From: Lycocorax pyrrhopterus obiensis
Taxonomy: Eukaryota > Chordata > Aves > Passeriformes > Paradisaeidae
Assembly: GCA_014706295.1 (NCBI GenBank)
Contig: JACSVZ010000039.1
Span: forward strand, 3,100,001-3,164,000
Length of the DNA: 64,000 nucleotides
Reading direction: 5' to 3'
Positions 21,962-35,700 of this stretch are shown here, in pieces. The notes below the pieces were generated by a model. It was not told where the DNA came from. It saw only the letters and a program-made list of their open reading frames with translations, and made no database searches. The position numbers and the translations under genes were made by a program. The stretch's first letter is position 1, and each line of letters starts with the position of its first letter.

Positions 21962-24900
21962 GAAAGAGGACTTCCAAGAACATGTTTCTTGCTTCTCTCC
22001 ATCCGGTATCAGTTGGTAAAGGTCAAACTTTTTAGAAAGACATACTTAGTGCTGCTCTAGCACCTCTGTGTGTTATACCAGGTCTAATTATCTTGCCTGC
22101 TAAATTTTCCAATTTATTTCTCTTTTGAATTTCTTTTACCTCAAATTTCAGCCACATTTTCTTATACCAACTCTGAAGATCCTGCATTAGCAACATTTTC
22201 TTCCTTTTGTAGGTCCTTCTGAACTGAAAACAGACTTTTCCTTAACCTTCCCTTTGATAATCCAAATATATTGACATTTTGAGTGGCTTGCTACAAGGCC
22301 TATCTTTCAATTCTTTAATCATTCTCAGGGTTTTCTTCTCTGAGTTATGTCCAATTTCTCAGTGTTTCTATTGAAGTAGAGATGCCTAGAAGAAATTGAA
22401 TTACTGTCAGATATATTTTTTCAAGTTCTGCTTGGTATGCCTTCCTTTCTGCATCCAAAGTGTGTATTGGTACCACACCTAAAGACGTGGCCTGCGCTCA
22501 GCTTGGTAACAATCACGACCCATTTTTCAGAACCTGTGACTTCCCCATATAAATCTCACACTCCTACATTCTTTTCATGCTGAAACACTACTTCTGCTTG
22601 TCCACAGAAAATTACATAGAGGGTATTGTTGTTCTCCTTTGTAAGCAATCCAGATCTCTAACTACTGTCCTTTTGTGGGGTTTTTTGGTTATGTATCTAG
22701 ATTATATGTTTCTATCATCTGAATAATTTTTAGCAATAAGGACATATTTATTTCTGGATCACTGATGAAACAGTTAAGCCAAACAGAGCAGGACCTGTGT
22801 CCTACTACATCCTTACTGAGCAGAAATTTATTTCAAACTAATTTAATAATAAACAAAGATCTGTTCCTTTTACTCCTACTGTGTTCAGAAAATGACTCTC
22901 CTGTGTCCTTACTTTAGCTGGCCACTGATTGATCCATGTTTGGTTTTCCTTTTCTTACTAGCTTTTGAAAATTCTTATTTTTCATTTATACCACTTTTGA
23001 TCCAGTTGCCCTCTTGTCTGAATATGTTCATGTGTGCGTGCACAGTAATTTTTTGCAGCCATTTCTAGGCTAATTTTCTAACACTCTGCTGTTCTGGGTT
23101 TGAGTATAGCTTTATCTGGAACTAGTGAGGAATCAGAAGGAACTCTCCATTCCCTTGTACATTCTGATTGCAGTCTTTCTTTTGGGTAATGTGCCTCATA
23201 ATTACATTGTGTGGTCCAACTACAAAGCCAATTAATAAACACAGAAGGAAAGAAATACTACAGTGGAGGGAGAAGGGACAGGCTTGGAATGAGAAAGGAG
23301 CAGGTCTTCTTAAGCGAGGAACAAAACCTGCTAATTACACTAAAGTAATCAGCTCAGTGATTGTCACAAGGCAGATGACTTGGCAAGAAAAGCTCCAGTC
23401 ATACCTCGAAATAAATAATGACTTTAAAAAAATCTAACTATAAACAAACGACCCCTTGGAGCAGGGAAAAAGATAGTACCTGAAATGAGACATAATCAGA
23501 TACGTGCATGTTCAGGACCCCTAAGACACAGCGGTATGCTTTTCAGACTCTGGATAACATAAACATACCATGGATATCCACTCACACTCCAGCAGAAGCT
23601 CAGTTAATTGGCACAAGTGATCTGAAGCAGTTTTAGATCTGAGCAGCTTATATCAGCCTGAAGGACCATAGAAAATCCTATGTGCAAAAATATCCAAGCT
23701 TATTTTCTATCAGTACGAAGTTATGCCCACTCCAGGAGCATTTTGCTGGCATGTGGGGCAGCATATCTGGAGCAGAAAGGTGCTTTGAGCCCTGGGATTG
23801 TCGAAATGTCAGATGTAGATGCCTTTTCCCTGACATACAGGTGTAGGTCAGATGCCTGGTGGATGGGTTTAGATACCCTGCTTGAGCCCGTGCTGGCTGT
23901 AAAACCTGAGATGGACGCTTTGCAATCAGAACACATTCATTAATAAATGTCAGTAAATGCTTGAGACAAATTATGAAGAGGTGTAATAAGGATAATAATG
24001 AGTGTTGCAAATAGCCAGGAGCTGTGACATGGCTGCACTTTATTATACTGAAAGAGCTTTGTAATAAGGATAAACTGGGCATCTTTTAATCGGCTCGATT
24101 TTTCTTACCAAGCGGATTATCCCATTGGGATAAACCTGCCTGCATGGTTTAATAAAGTACATTATAGACAATAATTATATTCAATGACAATTCAACTTGT
24201 AAATTCAAATGAAAAATGAGGTTAAAGTTTGGAGAGAAGAGTTGGTGAAAAGTCAACATTTACTTCAGCTACCATTAAAACCTTAGATTTACTGTCCTTA
24301 ATTAAGCATCCTAGCTGTTTCCTATTCTGACCAGCCATCCTTTGTCTATCTTAAGGTCATGACAACAAGATCAGCAGTTTACAAAGAGCAGTTTACATTA
24401 TCAGTGCACAGGGGAAGATATTAAAATAATGTATTACTGTGTCTCTTGATCCTCTGGTGTGGAGGGAGGTTCAGAAAAGATTATCATGGAAGATCAAATC
24501 TGGAGAAATCTCACATAATTTTGGCTGAAAGAACAAGCAGGGAAAGATCATCCCTCTGAAAAGATAAAATAGGAGTAAGAGGAAATAATCTGGATGTATA
24601 AAATCATGATGGCAAAAAGAAAGTGAAGAAGGAGCAATTGCTTCTTCCAGTACAGTAAGTAGGAACCTACAAATACAGCTAACAGGAACTTGGTGCAAAA
24701 CAAAACCAGAAAAAGTTGTGATGGTACGCTTGGGACACCTCCTGCCGGTGGAAGATGTAAGTGCAAAGGGTTTTTTTATAGGTTTAGGGAGAGGCTGGAC
24801 AAACACATGTGGAGGAGAGGTCCATTTTGGATCATGCAATACAGAAAACACATCAGGTTCAGAAAACTCTGTAAGCTGAAAATAGTTGTGTAACAGGAGA

Positions 24901-27900
24901 TTACTCAAGGTATCAAATTCTCCTCTCCTGACCCCACATTCTCACTTGTAACTGAGATGGGATACTGGGCAAGTTGAGCCCTTGATCTCCACCAGGAACA
25001 GCCATTCTGTTTTTTGTTAAAGTGGATTCACTCACTGATTTCAAATTGGATGAAGACTCCTGAAAAAAAAAATCCAGCTATAAAGTGGTCATTCACTTTG
25101 GCTCATTAACTACATTATTAAGGACCGTGGTACTTGTTTTCCTTTTCTGAGACAGCCAGTCCTTCTTTGGTCATCTGTATCATAAGGAACTATTGCACCT
25201 GGAGTTAAAAAACAACTCTCTCCACTGGAAGCAAAATATATTTTAAAAATCTGTTTGCAAAGCTTTAGCACAATTGAACCCTGATCTTTGACTGGGCAGT
25301 GCTTTTACACTGACCATCATAATTAGCAGGAAGAAAATAAAGACAGGAAGCATCATTTCCTAATCTATTGTAGCTTGTTGAATTTCAGAGAAAGGTAAAG
25401 GATCCCAGCACAAGTTGCCACCTGAACCAGCCTTACTACACAAATATCCCTCAATGCTCCAAAGTGAGATATGGGAAAAGGTAGGAGTTCCCAAGGGGTT
25501 ATTCCATAGCAACCAGTGCTTCTTCACTCTCTCTTGTAATCTTCAGCAATACTGCACATTTTTCCAATCTCCTCTCATTGCCCTGGAGGACTGTAATTTG
25601 GGATTTCAGAGGTACTCTTTGGCGCTCTCTGCCAAGGACCAGCTGGGTGCTGCTGGAAGGTAACTGTCTCCTGGAGTTCCATTCTGTGCCTAACAGAGTA
25701 ACAGACAGGTGATTACTGTTTTATTCCTACTTTGATTAGGAAAACACAGGTTCTGATTACTGCACCAATTTGGCATTAGATATAGATGTGTCTACTTTAA
25801 AAATGCTTTGTACCTATAGCTGCAAGCAGGAGCAAGGTGCAGGGCAGGAACCTCTGGGAGCTCAGGGCACTTGCCTTCAGCCTCCCTCTTACACTGCTCC
25901 CCAAGCTGTCCCCAGCCCTGCCGGCACCAGGGGCAGTTGCAGGACAGCAGCAGACTCCCAAATGTGCAGCTGGGGTACATGAAAGATGCTGTCCTTTCCT
26001 GAAACAAAACAGCCCCTAGAAGCTGACAGCTCAGCTGAAACCTGCCTCATGCAGTTCCTGACCATGGAAAACCTTTGGCTAAACCTCTTACAATGCATAT
26101 ACATGGCCTCAGTCAAAAAGTACACAATGCAGTAAAACCGGGACAGGACAATGTGAAAGGAATTAATACCAAAAGTCTGCCTGAGGTCCTTCATGGCACA
26201 AGGAAAGGACAGGGCTTCTGCCACACGTTCTCATGGACAGGGAAGGTGCCCTGGCATTGCTAGGAAGCTGAGGGGAGCAGGGAGGGAACGTAGGCAAGCT
26301 ACACACACACATGCACCTACATGCACGTGGAACATGGCTCTGGGCACCTTCCCCTAGAAAGGGATTTACATTCTGTTGCTCAAAAAGATTATAAATAAAA
26401 TGCAGTAACCTTGCTACAAACTGCAGTTCCACTTTGTTGTGGAGTATGTAGGGTTTTGCTTTAAGCAGGTGAAAAGAGGTGGCTCATCCTTTCAGGACCT
26501 TGTTAAAATGAAGATGCCAGGAACTGGAAGAGCATTTAGTGAAGAGCAGGTGCAAGTTGCCATTTTAAGACCCCACTGCGTACTTGGGAGGACAAAGACG
26601 GAAATTGAGCCCCAGGTATTACCTAGGGCTTGAACAGGGGGAGGTCGTGAACAACCCTGCAGTATCCCAGGAAAACTAGGAAAAGATAAATCTAAAAGAG
26701 GAAAAAACTCACAGCAAAAAAGTACCCTCCACTTCCAGCATCTGCACAAGACAACATGGTGTCAGTAAGGATGATGAGAGTAAACAAATGCATAATGAGA
26801 TGGAAGGACTGTTTCAAATCTTACCAAAAATGGGCAGAAAAAGAAGAGAAGCCTGGCCAGTATTAAAGAATACATTTAAATGTCCCAGGATATCAGTCTC
26901 CCAATCAATATTAATCCATTGAATTGTCCATAGGAATGGGATTAGTTGATAGAAGCCCTGTCACAATCTTCTCAGTTTCTAAGGAAAATCTTTAGTAAAA
27001 CATGTAGTAAAACTGATTTAGTGGTATAAGGCAGGCTGTGATAAAGCTGCTATAACTTGGCTCTCCAGTATGTATTAGCCTGCTGTAATTATACTTGCTG
27101 CAGCAGTATTTCCTTAGGGCAAATCCTTCTGTGAAAGCCGTGGGGGGGTTCTGTGTCGATGGCAGAAATGATGTTATTTTTACTTCACTGTGGGATTTTA
27201 TAAATGTTTCCACCTGTTAAATAGAAATTAATTCTCCTAGGGAGAAAAGTAAGGCTTGTATAGAGCAGGGGAACTTTTCTGAATATCTCTTTCCTGTAGC
27301 TGTTGAAGAAGAAAGGCACAGACACAAGTCACAACCTATAAATTTTGGCAATTTAATGATGAAAACTTTTCTATTTTCATGATAAACAAACACTTGAGAC
27401 CTGGAGTTCACCACCACCACCTAATATTTACTACAGAGTGGTAAATCCCTGCACAATCACTATAAATGACATAAATTGTGCCACTTAGTCTCTAGTTTGA
27501 GAAGTAATCAGTGCATAGCTACATGTGCAATGTGGGACAACACCTAGATGATTGTGTCTGAGACAGGGCATTTTTGCGATATCTAATGAAAGATTGCAGG
27601 CCATTTCTCTGTGTGGCATACCTCTGTTTTGCAATTCTGTGCTAAGATAGTTCACTCCTGAGTCGCTGAGTACGACTGAGCCAATGCATCCTCCAGCAGA
27701 ATCACCTCACCTCCCGGTCAGTAACAATAAGGCACAGCTGGGGCAGATGAGCTGACAGCTCAGACCTACTGACCTGCAGGTGCTGAGTGAGGCTTTGAGG
27801 AGTGCTGACACCTGTCACAGGTTTGTACAGCTCCAAGGTCCCTGGTTTTGGTGTGAGGCATATCTATTCAAGAATGACAGAGAAGATAATTAAGTTCTGT

Positions 27901-29736
27901 GCCAGAGCTATGCTGTCCTCACAGGTGTTGCTGAGGAATCAGGTTGAGAGTTTGCAGTAGGCAAAAAGGGTGGAGAAAGAGCAGGATGCAGGTTGTCTGC
28001 AGTTGTCTGAGTCTCTGGTTTGATATTTGGAGCTAAAAATGTACATGGCATGTGTCAGAAAGAACATGGACCTCAAACTGGACCTCAAAGACACTCTTTT
28101 TCCCTGTCCTTGAGTTATTACTTCCCCTGTATGTATAGCAGTAGTAATACTAATTCCTCAATAAACATGGAACCTGTGAACGTGAATTCATTAAAAAGTG
28201 TGAGGTAGCCAGATACTGGTGTAATGGCCTGCTCTAGAGGTATCTGAGGTGGGTAAAAGAAGGTCGCGAGTATTTGGAAGTTGAAAATGTGCACAACCAG
28301 TCTCTCACACTGAAATACTTTGAGGTGATGAAGTAAGTTTTTCAAAAATATTATGTGAAAACAAAATAAAGAAGTTTACCTTTAGGATGTGTTAAATCAT
28401 AAATGATGGTATCAGTATAACCAATATATTTTGTTCTATTTTGTCCCAGTGTAAGATGAAAACAAACTTTGAAAAATTCCATGTATTTCCCATGGAAGAG
28501 AGTGTGTTTATTTTTAGTTTTATGTGGTAGATGTGATGGAGGTCTTGGTTGAGGAAGTACTGTGACTTTTGGAGGTCTCTCCATGCTCAGCTGCAATATA
28601 GTGAAAGTTATGTTCAAAGCTAAAGATATTACATTCATGTACTACACCAAGTGCAGACTCCCTGGGGAATTGGTTAATACCTTATGATCCATGTGTAGGT
28701 GTATATAAAATCAGGTAATGAAAAGTTCCCAAAGGAAAACATCTGCAGTCAAGGCTGTCGAGTGCAAAGACCCTTCCTGGAAGCGATGTTTCCCTGCACC
28801 TATGACTCCGGGTTCCCAGCTTTCAAATATTTAGTGCAAAGCTAGAGGAAAAGTGGAGCAATGTGCTTTGCATCAATATGCTGATCAGTTCTCAGCACAG
28901 AAACAGAAATGCAGAGGAAAAGCACTTGGCATTAAACCTTGAAAATGTCATGTCTGCTATGGAGCCGATACGAAAGTTGTTGATTTGGCTGTATTGAGCT
29001 CCACATATGAGGAAGGTACACATCATTTCAGTTTCCTCTCCAATGTTTTCCCTCTTCCTTTGGCAGATGTCACAGACAGTCTCACGGTGAGCACTGTGCT
29101 CCTCTCTCTGCTAAGCCAGCACCCGTGTCCAAAACAAAGAGCAGCCGGGCTGGCACGCTGCACGTGCAGATGCTTGTCAGCTCTCGATTGCAGGAGAAGC
29201 ACCACGGCAGGATTTCAGAACAGAAATAACCCTGCAAGAAGATGTTTATGTCTGAAAATGAAGTTCCTTAGCTGAAGCAAGACCTAATTAACCAAATTCT
29301 GATTTTACCAGAATGTTCCTTCTTCTGATCAAATAATAATATGGACTGGAGGGGAAAGGAGAGCTCACATTAGATTGTAACCTTCCCTTTTCAACAGAGA
29401 CAGTTTCCTGTAGAACACCTACTTTTCCATGCTACTGATGTAATTGTCCCAAGAAGCTCTATCAGCTCTTCCAGGAAAATCATCTTCATTTTTTTGCACT
29501 TTGAAAAAGTAATCAATAGAAAAGTTTGTATTTTGTTCTCTTTTGTATTTTTTCTAGGGTTTTGTTTTTTTTTTTTAACTTTCAAATTCATTAGAAGGCA
29601 GATGGAGGTGAAAGAAAGGCAATACTTAACAGAAGGAGAGCATGCAACAAATGACACACTGAAGGCTGATATATTAATACCTTTTCTCTTCTTTTTTTGG
29701 CTGTGGTTCTCACAAATGCAATTGCTTCCAGAAACT
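21962..29736. other. unannotated DNA
   Basis: No repeat family or exon was recognised in 7.8 kb. A GC-richer patch lies at 25830-25985. Frames of 134 codons (24082-23678 minus) and 145 codons (24908-24471 minus) have no recognisable content. Confidence 0.5.
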
Positions 29737-29781
29737 AATAAATACTAATTAAAAAAAAAAAAGAGAGAGAGAGAGAAGGAG
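29737..29781 (+). repeat. AATAAA plus A-run and (GA)n
   Basis: AATAAA at about 29737 is followed about 9 bases later by a run of 12 A, then (GA)n to 29780. The layout resembles the tail of a retrocopy, but no source gene is visible upstream, so a plain simple repeat is equally possible. Confidence 0.5.
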
Positions 29782-30339
29782 ATACAAAACTGAGCCAAGA
29801 AAAAAGTATTTTGAATAATAAATAGTCAAATTCAAGCCTTAATGTTGTGTTGAAATACTTTCCTGCCTAGTATACTAGGCTGAATATATAGAATCATAGA
29901 ATCATAGGCTGTAGTAAGACTTTATCTAAGAAGCCTTACTAAAAGGCTAAAAAGCTAAAATTCTCTCTCAGAATTTAAGGCCTGTACCCCCTGACAGGTA
30001 GCACAGGGCTGGACTTGCTGTGGGAGACCCAGAGCTGTGGAAGAGGGGCAGCTCAAGGGGGAGGAAAGCCAGGGATGCCTCCCTCATCTGCAAGAGCTGT
30101 GGCACAGCACCAGAGGCTGCGGTGAGGAAGACTATGGACAGCCTTGGAGGGCCATTGCAGAGCCACAGACTGTGGGTCAGGGTGAATTTGAGCCAGAAGA
30201 AGCCAACAAAGACAATCTGAAGAGTATCTTTGGGAACATGTGGAGTGCAGAAGAAATTTCAGAGGACAGAAAACGACAGACAGGGTTTCTGTCTTTAGAA
30301 AGGGAATAAAGGAAGCTCTTGAGAATTTTGGAGAAGTCA
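29782..30339. other. unannotated DNA, CR1-like scrap at left
   Basis: AGAATCATAGAATCATAGG at 29890-29908 looks like the reverse of a CR1 tail, but nothing beside it continues as CR1. The GC-richer part (30000-30230) gives frames of 66-95 codons on both strands without recognisable content. It may be the worn 5' part of the following CR1. Confidence 0.35.
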
Positions 30340-31570
30340 TCGTAATTTCAATATCTGAAAAGATCCTGGAGCAAATTATTATGTGATTACATTATTACAT
30401 GTATTATATAGGCATCCAGAGAATAACAAGGTGATAAGAAACAGCATGGGTTTGTGAAAAATAAATCATGTCAAACCTATCTGATTTCCTCTCTTTACAA
30501 GGCCTGCAGGAGAAGAGAACAGTCACCGTGATGACTTCAGTAGAGCTTTTGACACTGTTCTGTACAACGCTCTCCAACATTTCACAGCACAGCGGGAGAC
30601 GGCCTCGTTGAAATGACTGTACAACGGATATGTTGCTTGAAAGAACATAGTCAGAATGATTCACATTCTTATCAACAGTTTCTATCAAACCAGACAAACA
30701 TTTTATACAGGCTCCCGTGGGGGGCTATCTTGGGCCGGTTCTGTTCAATAATTTCATTAGCAGTTTAAAAGATGGAATAGCATGTATACTAATTTGCTGA
30801 TGACACCAAACTGGGAGGGGTTGCAAACCCTGTGGAGGACAAGTTTACAATTTGAAATGGTCTTGACAAATTGGAGAAATGGCCTGAAATTAGTAAGATG
30901 AACTGAAATAAAGGCAAGTACAGAGCACTGCACTAAGGGAGGAAAAAATCAAATGCACAAATACAAGCTTGAGGATACAGAGAGAGAGAATCTGGGATTA
31001 CTCTGCAGAAAAGGATCCAGGATTACAATGAATCACCATTTTAACAAGAAACAAAACGAGTAATCTGTTGCTCAAAAAGAAAAATGTCATGAGATGTATT
31101 GGCAGAAGGATCAGATAAGATGTAGGAGTTAATATTTAAAAGGAGTTGATAAAATTCGGGAATTTTTGGTGTGGCTGAAATAATGTGTCCAGCTTTAGTT
31201 CTCTCCTTTGAGAAAAGAGGATCCACAGAAAGAGAGCAATGCATTTTGGACACCCTGACTTCTAAGGAAAGGCTCAAATACATGATTGCTTTCTTTAGAA
31301 GATGGAAGCTAGACGGAATATAATAATGGTCCTGAAGTGCTGAAGAAAAATTGGATCATGTTTAACTATATTTCTTGTCTTGAAAACAAGAGGACAGCTA
31401 GATTTGCAGTAATGCAGAATTATGTTCTATATCATGAAGCATTTTTCAGTTTTCAGGCTAATAAGGCACTGGAATTTTGAGGAGAGTTTCTGTATTGCGT
31501 TCACTGGACGTTTAAGAAGAGGTTAGACGTCTCATGGGTCGTATGGAAATACTTGGTTCTGCTCTAAAGC
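30340..31570 (+). mobile_element. old CR1 LINE, reverse transcriptase to 3' end
   Basis: Scattered pieces of CR1 reverse transcriptase appear in order. First comes a KILEQII-like start near 30361, then HGFVKNKS-like text near 30450, and a DTVLYN-like block near 30550. The FADDTKLGG catalytic block is intact at 30793-30819, and a C-terminal segment with a LENKRTARFAVMQNYVLYHE-like reading lies near 31383. Many stops and frame changes mark it as much older than the other CR1 copies here. The 3' limit is uncertain. Confidence 0.8.
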
Positions 31571-32536
31571 ATGAGTTTGGCTCTGGAGTTGTTTTAAAGT
31601 TTCTTTCAGTGTTACAATTGTATGATTTTTGATAAGTTTCTGCTGATAGTCTGCCTCTATTTTTAAATGTGTACTTCATAGTCTTTCCTCCTGAATACTT
31701 ATTTTCCAAACAGATACATTGCCACCATATTTCTTACAAAAGATGCTTTGATTTAGGGCTCTGGATGAACACAGTGTTGGAAATCCTGCTGACTCTAATG
31801 GGGTTTTCAGGGGCCCAGTTCAAAATGTCTTTGCTTTAGTAACAGAGAAAGGCTGAGATATAAGCTTTCTTCAGAAAAAATATGATGTGATCTCTGCTAC
31901 CTGGCTCCTGCTGGAGAGCAGCTGTTGGTATTTGTATCAGACAAAGATGGGTTGAGCTAACGCCTGTTAGAACTGCTAATGGTCCATTATATTATTTAAA
32001 GAGTGCTACAGAATGTTTATCTGGTGCTGCTAACCAGTCGTATTTCATCTGCTAATCACATCAAGTGAAAAAAAAGCCATATTTTTTCATTACACCAACT
32101 CCCTAGGTTCATCACCTGCTCTAGAGTAATCCTGTTAGAGCTGCATCTTGGCAGAGGCACTTCTGGCAATGCACAGTCCAGAGACAGGACAAAACTCTAT
32201 TTGTCCTGCCAAGCATGGTCTTGGCTGAGATTACAAGGTTATTAAAATCTGTATAAGCAGCCACCAAAGTGCAAATGTCCAGTGCACAGTTTTGCAGATA
32301 ATTGGCTTGCTGGCATCCCTGGCACAAAGAGGGTCTGGATCATGCACGGTGTCCAAAACAACAGCAGGAGACCCCACAGGATTCCCATACTGTGACAGAG
32401 CATCAAACTTCATCTGCACTCAAATTCAAAATATAAAGTGAGTGATTCCAGCAAGAAACTCAAGCAGACACAATAATTCAGTAATTAACAATAAACCATC
32501 TTGCAACATATTAGCTAGGAATTTTTTTTCCTGTGA
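31571..32536. other. unannotated DNA
   Basis: No feature was recognised. Confidence 0.5.
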
Positions 32537-32729
32537 GGCTGATGAGGCACTGGCACAGGTTACCCAGAGAAGTTGTGGATGCCCCATCTCTTGAAGCATT
32601 CAAGGCCAGGTTGGATGGTGTTTTGAACCACCTGGTGTAGTGGAAGGTGTCCCTGCCCACAGTAGGAGTGTTGGAACTAAATGATCTCTAAGGTCCCTTC
32701 CAATCGAAGCCATTCTATGATTATATGAT
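32537..32729 (+). mobile_element. CR1 LINE 3' tail
   Basis: The last 190 bp of a CR1: GAGGCTGATGAGGCACTGG, then GAGAAGTTGTGGATGCCCCA, AAGGCCAGGTTGGATGGTG, a GAACTAAATGATCTCTAAGG block and the terminal ATTCTATGATTATATGATA. It is closely similar to the tail at 40662-40864. Confidence 0.95.
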
Positions 32730-35700
32730 ACCAAATAAAACTTGGTTGCAAAGAATGAAAATTTTTTGTCTGTATACTGTACATTCAGAAGAATCAACTT
32801 GTCCAGTCTCAAATGCATTTGTCCCCAGCAATCTGTGATTTTCTCCACCAAAACTGACTTGCAGCAGCCACTTCTCGTGACACCTTGCTGCTTTGCAGAA
32901 ATGAGTGCAGGCTTGTGCCTGCCCTGTCACCAAGTGCAACACGGTGCCAAGCAGACAAGAGCAGCAGTGCTCAGGAATTTCCTGGGAGCTGGTAGGCTAC
33001 TGCCTGAAATTGCCATGCCGGCACTAATATATTAAGTTCTAAAAAATCTGCAACTTTTTTTTTTTATCAGTTCCCCGAGGCCATATTGCCCTGGGAGGGA
33101 TCTGCACAAGCAGCTGCTACTTTGCTGTGTTTGAGATATGCCTCTAGGGAACCTGAAATCCCATTCCAGTCAAGGGTGTTTTGGCTGTAGGACATCTTCT
33201 CTCCCTCTCTGCTTTGCCAGAAGAGAGATGTGCTAGTCCTCTGGGCATGTAGCTTTGTCTGTCTTTTCCTCAGGCTGAAGCTGATAGCTGAAGGTTTGGG
33301 TTTAATTTTTATCAACTCACTTTTTATATATATTATATATATACATATACATACCCCTGTATGCATGTGTGCATCTTGTTCAGAAGATCTCACCCCTTCC
33401 CCTGTTTATTTTAACTTATGGAATAAGTAACCCTGAAATTTTATATGTAAACACTGTGAACTGTAATCACACAACAGGGATTTGGATAGTGAGGCTGCAG
33501 CTTTTTTGAATGGAGATGGTGAAGCTGTGGTTCACCAGTGAGCCTTGTAGTTCTCAAGACTCTGGGCTCAAGGATACTCTGGAAGCATGCTCACAGGACT
33601 GATACAAGCATATTAATGGTTGGATGTGCTAAATCAGGATTTTGGAAAATCAGATCTACCTGGGTTTGTCAGTTCAGCAGAAATACAAGGTTGTACCATT
33701 TTATTTATTCATATGTCTGCATTCAGAAAATCCTGCAGAATCTTTGTGTCCATGTGAGGTTTTGGTTGGGCAGCCCTGTGAGGCTTGTTGGTGGCAGGGC
33801 TACACAGGCAGCCTGGGACAAGAACCACCAGGAGGTGTGCTTGTGTGTCCTGAAACCTCAAAGGCCTTCTGTAAACTGCTTCGGGGGGGTGGATGTGTGG
33901 TATAAGAGCATCCTTCTCGTGCACACAGACCTAACTAAATCCTTGCTCAGAGCCCTTTACTTCATTAGCCTTTGAGGATTTATCGACCTTAGCAGGTTCT
34001 TGTAAATGAATGACTTGCTTTATAGTTTTTAGCAGATAGCCGATACTATTTGTGAATTGGTTTATGGTGTGTGTTTGACATGCAGGATTACCTTATCTCT
34101 GGGGGCTGAAGCAGTTAAGAAAAACCTTTTTTTTACCCTTAGCCTAATATTTGCTTCTCCTGATACATAGGTATTCTTACTAATCACTCTAATTATATAG
34201 AGTATACAAAGCCTGCTTTGTTAGCTTCCTTCTTGATGGCACATTGTAGGTATAGTCCAGCAAAGAAGCTGTGCCTGTTACTCTGTGCTCTGCAAGTAAA
34301 AGAGTACTATTTTGATTACTTATGGGTATAATTTTTACATATTTTATATATTTCAACATTTATTTCAGAATAAATGCGACCTTAGTCCAACTCCATGTTT
34401 ACTTTTATTCTTCCCTTAAAATACAATAAAAATACAAAGATAGCATGCATTCATACAAGTTTTCTAAATATTCTTATCCCTGATGGAATCAAAGCCCGAT
34501 GTGGGGAACCATTCTTTTCTGGTTTTATAAGAACCTGAAAAGTTGTCAGCAAAGAAAGAGCCTATATAGCCAATATTCAATAAAAAGAAGGGGTGTAAGT
34601 GAAGAAACATCGCTGGGTATGGGTTATAATACCCAGAAAAAAGTCTGAAGTGAATGAAATGACATCATTTCAGAATGTCATAAGTTCATAACAAAGAACA
34701 AAAGGCTGTAGAATTTCCAAATAATCTCACAACATTGTTAAAATGTCACATAATGAAAGATGAAATTGAATGTAGGACAGATAGTTGCTGTTAAATTAAC
34801 TGATAGAAATGCAAGGTAGAAGGCAGCTCTCTCTACCTCAGCACTACAGTACTCTAAATCAAATAAATCATAAGAAAGAACATGAACACCACCATGGATA
34901 TTTCATTTAAAAAGTTTCAACAGGAAATAAGAAAGCAGATCAAATAAATGTTAAGCTGTAATAAGAAGGGGATAAAGAATAGTACCAAATCAAAAGAAGA
35001 CCAAATGCTTCTGCAAGTCACTGGAGCCCTATTAACTAATTGTCTTGTAGAAGGAGATCTCTAGGGTGTATAGTTTCAAATACTCCAGCTAAAAACACTA
35101 CAGGTGAAACCAGAGAAAAGGATAATATTAAAAATATGAATGGAATGCTTTCTTCTATATGTGGGAGCTTTTAAAAGTTAGGACAGGGAAATGAGCAAGC
35201 ATGTTATTCAGAAAATAGGGTAGAAAGTGAAGTCTACTATTGATGCTTTCAAGCTTAAGAAATGAAACCACCCTTGTAGATATCAGAAATTGCTCAAAGA
35301 TAATTCTTGTCCATGTATTATACAACTGTCACGTGGAATTCACCACCATGAACCACTCTTCAAAGCTTAGCAATAATTAGATACTTCTGTGACAAATAGA
35401 GCAAGTGGGCTTTATCAGTCTCTGATGCACTGCCACATGATGGGGAAGGGCTCTGCAGTTACATCACAGTCCCTGACACACCACAGCTGCCAGCAGCCTT
35501 AATGAGATTAACTGTTGCTGTGTTGGCCAAGATGAAAAATGCACGAGGCAAATATGCCTTCCTGTTCTCCATGGCTTGCACTGAAGAACAGTAGTTGCTT
35601 AGACTTCCTTTTGGAGCTACAAAGCTTAAGACCAAATATGCTGTGCAAAAACAGTTTGCTGCTGGCCATGCCTGGGGGCAAAAAAAACCTGGATACAATT

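Noticed and set aside
29890..29908. Possible CR1 3' tail
   Set aside because: Only about 19 bases fit, and the neighbouring sequence does not continue as CR1 on either side.
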